Below are positions 59,901 through 64,000 of a stretch of DNA of 64,000 bases, one piece after another. The notes beneath the pieces were generated by a model, which did no database searches, was not told where the DNA came from, and saw nothing but the letters and a program-made list of their open reading frames with translations. Both the position numbers and the translations under genes were made by a program. The DNA is from Holacanthus passer (lineage: Eukaryota > Chordata > Actinopteri > Pomacanthidae), in assembly GCA_025331565.1 (NCBI GenBank), contig JAFREQ010000025.1, forward strand, positions 2,232,001 to 2,296,000, given 5' to 3'. Within the stretch, counting starts at the first letter, position 1. Every line of letters begins with the position of its first letter.

Positions 59901-62900
59901 AGCAGCTTCACAGGAGTCTTGAACAGAGCGGCCTGCTTTTAGCTAGATGACCATTCATTACTGAGGTTAAGTTATTGGGGTTTAAAAGATCACTTGATGT
60001 CTGTGGTTTTACATTGTTCTTATCCTAACATGCACAATGAAATTCTTCGATTTTAGCTGAAACATTTAACTCACAAATATCAGCAGTTTTCACCTGGCAG
60101 TCACATGGCTTATGCTTTAATTCTGCTGTGTAAAATGCCACCCAGCACACTGGGTGCACTGTGCTCAGAACAGTAAATATTTTGTTACATTTCACAGGCA
60201 GACTTGATAAAGCTTCCATCGACCAAAGGAAAACCCTCTCTACCCTATGTAAGCTTATTGATAGCTGTTTTGAACAAACCCTTTTATTGTTCTCAAATCT
60301 GGTGTTTGGGTGTATGTAAAATGTGGTGTGGTTATTTATCAATATGCAAGTTTCAAGAAGTTTCTTATACATAAGAATTGACTGAGACGTTTCTCACACC
60401 ATATTTTACAGTTTTTGTTAAATTGTTAAAGTTCTCACAGTTCTTCACCTCATTTTGCTTTGCTAGCAGATTGTAAGGCAAGATTTACTGCTTGGTGGTT
60501 GGTTAACCTTTAACTTTAACTCTGTTTGCAAATGTCATTGTGACTGTTGGCTGTGTTGCTGTCTGCCTCCCTTCTCAGGAGGATGCACAGGAGGAGTCGG
60601 GGTGGAAGCAGGTGCACGGGGATGTATTCCGTCCCCCCAGGAAAGGCATGCTGCTGTCTGTGTTCCTTGGACAGGGTACCCAGATCTTCATCATGACCTT
60701 CATCACACTCTGTAAGGACTATTATACATTGTTTGTAAAAGAAATAAATGTGATATGATATATATTATATATAAACATTATGCAGAACTACCAGGACAAT
60801 GCAAGTTGACGCTCTGCAGGTTATCTCCCTAAACGTACCTTGTTTAATTCCCTTAGCAGAGTTTTATTTTGCTGTCATGGTAACTGATATCCCTGCAGTC
60901 AGCGAGGCAGCGGAACAGTTCCAGTCAAAATACTTCCATCAAAGGAGTTCAGGACGAAGGTCCATTTGTGGAATCCTCTGAAATATAGTGAACTACATTA
61001 TCAGCCAGGAAAACACATTGTCAAGCCACATTTAGGTCTGAAGTTATGGGCAGCACGCAGGAGTAGCATTAAAAACAGTTTTTGTATTGATATTTCAGTT
61101 CAGTTCCAATACTTAATTTGCAGTGGCGCTGGTATACTGTATGCCTGAATGAGTGTACTGATGACTGTTTGTCTGCTGTAGTCCTGGCCTGTCTGGGTTT
61201 CCTGTCACCGGCCAACAGAGGGGCTCTCATGACGTGTGCTGTGGTCCTCTGGGTTCTCCTGGGGACGCCTGCTGGCTATGTGTCTGCACGCCTTTACAAA
61301 AGTAAGAGTCCAGTGAAAACCTTATAGTAAAGTTTTGTTAGTCTAAAGTCTGAAGAATCAACACAGTTAGTATTATAGTCAGTGTGTTCTTTCTTTCAAT
61401 GATCATCTCTCTCTGTTTGTGTTCTCAGCTTTTGGAGGTGAGAAGTGGAAGACAAATGTCCTGCTGACAGCACTCTTGTGCCCAGGGTAAGATCACTTGC
61501 TGCATTAGCTTAGCTTTCAATCATTTGTCTCATTTCTTCCCGGGATGCCCCATGCATGCCCTTATTTTGCCTTGCACACTGCTTTTATTTATCTCACATT
61601 AGAGCTGGGCAATGACTCAAATTTTATATTCAGGTATGAATCTTGCTTCCAACAATTATGAAAACAAGATAATCAAGATAAAGTGATTATTGTGCCACAT
61701 TTTGTTTGTTGTTTTTGTTTCGCAATTGTGTTCTCGTCTTGCCCAATATAAATCCAGCACATCCCTCCCTTAAGGCTCAAACTCGCTCCCAGTCAGGCTG
61801 TGGCATGTTTAGTTTAGCTTGAGACAGAAGTCTTTTGTCAACACAAAAGGTAAACCCAATACAGCTGTTAGACAGGAAGATGTCACATGTCAAGCAGGTG
61901 AGCACAGCAAGCCCACATACACACAAACAACACTCATACACAGTGAACTTATGTTGGGAGAGCAGACAGGGATGGTCGTTACACACTGTGGCAGTCCCAA
62001 AACCTTGTACAAATAAGTTAAAAGAGAGCCTTAGCATATGACAGCTTGAAGTGCATATATCGCATCTCTACAGTGATGAAGTGTATGTGTAAAGTGCCCA
62101 GAACTGACAGTGTGTTGCTGGTCACCAAGCACGTTCAAGTATGAGTTAGAGAAAACATACTACAGAGATAGGACGATGCCACTGTACATATTACATTTCT
62201 GTACATGTTTTTCAATTCAAGGAAATCTACTTTTTTTTAAAGTACAATAAATGTATGATGTTTTCAAAGTCAATGAGTAACTATGTTAAAACTAACCTCT
62301 GTATCGACTAAAATAATCATGATTGTGTTTTTTGCCGTAATCGAGCTGCCCTATCTCACATGTATTATCGTTCTCTGTGTCATTGTCCTTTGTCCACGTC
62401 CCTTCCCTAGGATTGTGTTTGCAGACTTCTTCCTGATGAACCTGATCCTTTGGGTGGAGGGTTCCTCGGCAGCAATCCCCTTCGGCACTCTGGTGGCTAT
62501 TTTGGCTCTGTGGTTTGGAATCTCTGTGCCCCTCACCTTCATTGGTGCCTACTTTGGATTCAAGAAGGCTGTGAGTTAGGCCTCCTAATATATTCATTTG
62601 TCAAGCTTGAATTTATTGATCGAGAGTTTCTAATCATTTCTTCTCTCTTAATGCTCCTGCGCAGGCAATTGAGCAACCGGTGCGAACAAACCAGATCCCC
62701 CGCCAAATACCCGAGCAGTCATTCTTCACAAAGCCTATTCCTGGTATAATAATGGGCGGTATCCTGCCCTTTGGCTGCATCTTCATCCAGCTTTTCTTCA
62801 TCCTCAACAGCATTTGGTAAGAAGACAGGAATGCTGTCTGTCCAGATTGGTCTGCAGCTCTTGTTGAACAGTTTGCTCTCGTCAGAAGAGGAATTTGCCA

Positions 62901-63444
62901 CGTGTTGCCTTTTATCTTTCAGGTCTCATCAGATGTACTACATGTTTGGATTCCTGTTCCTGGTTTTCATTATCCTACTCATCACCTGCTCTGAGGCCAC
63001 AATCCTGCTCTGCTACTTCCACCTATGTGCTGAGGTACCTGAATGTTCAGGGAATTTTGTCTCATTTATCAAACTTGAGTCTGGAATAATGAATTACTAC
63101 AACTTGATAATAAATTCACTGTTAATAGCACGTATTACAATTGTCATATTATAATAATTGAGTCAACATCAATATGGCTTTTTGTTTCTGCATATACCAT
63201 CTGCTCCAGATTTCACTTCACATGTCCTCATTACTGGATCTGATTATGTCGTCTTTTGTAATGTGTCTCCAGGACTACCATTGGTGGTGGCGTTCCTTCC
63301 TGACCAGCGGCTTCACAGCAGTGTATCTGTTTATCTATGCTGTGCATTACTTCTTCTCAAAGCTGCAAATCATTGGAGCTGCCAGCACTATCCTCTACTT
63401 TGGATACACTATGATTATGGTCCTCATCTTCTTCCTCTTCACAG
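56944..63444 (+). CDS. tm9sf2: Transmembrane 9 superfamily member 2 (or close paralogue), last exon missing
   Basis: Seventeen exons in one frame: 56944-57081, 57656-57723, 57833-57926, 58054-58181, 58334-58463, 58929-59056, 59183-59297, 59408-59487, 59611-59716, 60198-60248, 60579-60711, 61182-61301, 61429-61486, 62411-62570, 62665-62816, 62923-63034, 63273-63444. They give 648 codons. The final exon, about 20 residues, lies beyond the window. A signal peptide (about 1-26, ending near SAFYLPGLAP) and a large luminal domain (NRLDSVESVLPYEYDVFDFC, VTWCYDVEDGQKYCNPGFP) precede nine membrane helices, including SIMNSLVIVLFLSGMVA, GFLSPANRGALMTC and FHLCAEDYHW. Nonaspanins act in endosomes and Golgi in membrane-protein sorting and glycosylation. 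The sequence is closest to TM9SF2 from memory. Exon 60198-60248 is absent from human TM9SF2 and may be alternative. Confidence 0.9.
60198..60248 (+). other. tm9sf2: Candidate 51-nt cassette exon of tm9sf2
   Basis: Acceptor TTTCACAG and donor GTAAGC frame 51 bases coding for ADLIKLPSTKGKPSLPY in the right phase. It inserts between NQVDQ and EDAQEESGW in the first cytosolic loop. Human TM9SF2 has no such residues here, so the exon could be fish-specific, alternative or unused. Confidence 0.5.
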
Positions 63445-64000
63445 GTGAGGCTTTGAGTTGAGTGATGTGTGAGATCAGCTGCAGTAATTTCTTGCTTGTC
63501 TTGACACATTGCAATGATATCAGGAGATCCTTTTGTGATCGGTTGCTTTTATAGGTGAGCTCAGATTGTACAACTACCACACACGGCCATCTATAAACCA
63601 ACAAGGAAGCTTCAGTAGTTTATTGTGAGTCAGGCAGAAAAAGGCGTGTAGTGCGAATGTATGAATTGCATTGTTTGCTCAGTGTAATACCACCCAACGT
63701 CAGTTTAACTTTATGGTGAAGATTCAGGACATCTATCCTGTTCCTATGACATTCAATATCAGGAAGCAGTCCACACTATTGTGCAACCTTTTTTCTTTAG
63801 TTAAAGCCAAGCTGTGGCTTATTTCTATACTATCAGTACAGAAGAACTGTGTCAAATGCAGTTAAAGAGCATTTATTTGTAGGGGTCCCATATGAACTGT
63901 CATTTTTGTTTAAAGTTTAATGAAAATCAGAGAGACTGTGAGAAATCAGAGTAGAATGTTCAAAGTCCCTCTTGGTCAGATCTAGTTTTGCAGACTTATT
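63445..64000 (+). other. tm9sf2: Last tm9sf2 intron, running out of the window
   Basis: It begins with GTGAGG at 63445. I found no acceptor followed by the expected C-terminal helix up to 64000, so the final exon is outside the window. Confidence 0.7.

Noticed and set aside
61590..61700. GAGCTGGGCAATGA block in a tm9sf2 intron as a mobile element
   Set aside because: The opening phrase resembles a common fish repeat, but the body and ends cannot be defined by eye.

Overview
This window looks like nuclear DNA of a bony fish, probably a spiny-rayed (percomorph-type) teleost. It has split vertebrate genes with short introns and GT-AG junctions, many (CA)n/(TG)n repeats, degraded fish transposons, and a TMT-type opsin gene of a class that placental mammals lack. 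No prokaryotic, viral or CRISPR features were seen.

Layout, left to right. 1-2671 (+): the 3' part of an adhesion GPCR (adgrg4-like), from the GPS cleavage site to the stop. 5904-7477 (+): vgll1, a TEAD cofactor. 13677-19593 (+): a TMT/encephalopsin-type opsin. 21660-23084 (+): cd40lg, a TNF-superfamily ligand. 27425-48407 (-): arhgef6 (alpha-PIX), 22 coding exons and a 772-residue reading frame. 50832-54238 (-): rbmx (hnRNP G), 8 coding exons and 392 residues. 56944-63444 (+): tm9sf2 or a close paralogue, 17 exons, with the last exon outside the window. I rebuilt every exon set by hand. All seven models keep one open frame across their junctions, and all but a few splice donors are close to consensus.

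The order adgrg4 - vgll1 - cd40lg - arhgef6 - rbmx matches human Xq26.3, as I know it. Two genes differ: the opsin sits between vgll1 and cd40lg, and a tm9sf2-type gene follows rbmx. Human TM9SF2 lies on 13q32 near ZIC2/ZIC5, while ZIC3 lies near RBMX on Xq26, so this may be an old paralogon signal.

The genes do not form one pathway. They share a conserved neighbourhood: a GPCR, a Hippo-pathway cofactor, a photopigment, an immune ligand, a Rac/Cdc42 exchange factor, a splicing regulator and an endosomal/Golgi membrane protein. cd40lg and arhgef6 converge on a 4.3 kb spacer that holds a striking A15/T16 hairpin. rbmx and tm9sf2 diverge from promoters carrying ETS-like motifs.

The observations most worth following concern RNA processing: a 21-nt microexon in arhgef6 followed by a G-quadruplex motif and (TG)n; an arhgef6 3' splice site built on (TG)28; a candidate 62-nt frame-shifting exon in rbmx; a candidate 51-nt exon in tm9sf2; and a possible compact TATA-driven transcript between arhgef6 and rbmx. 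I found no clearly novel multi-gene system.
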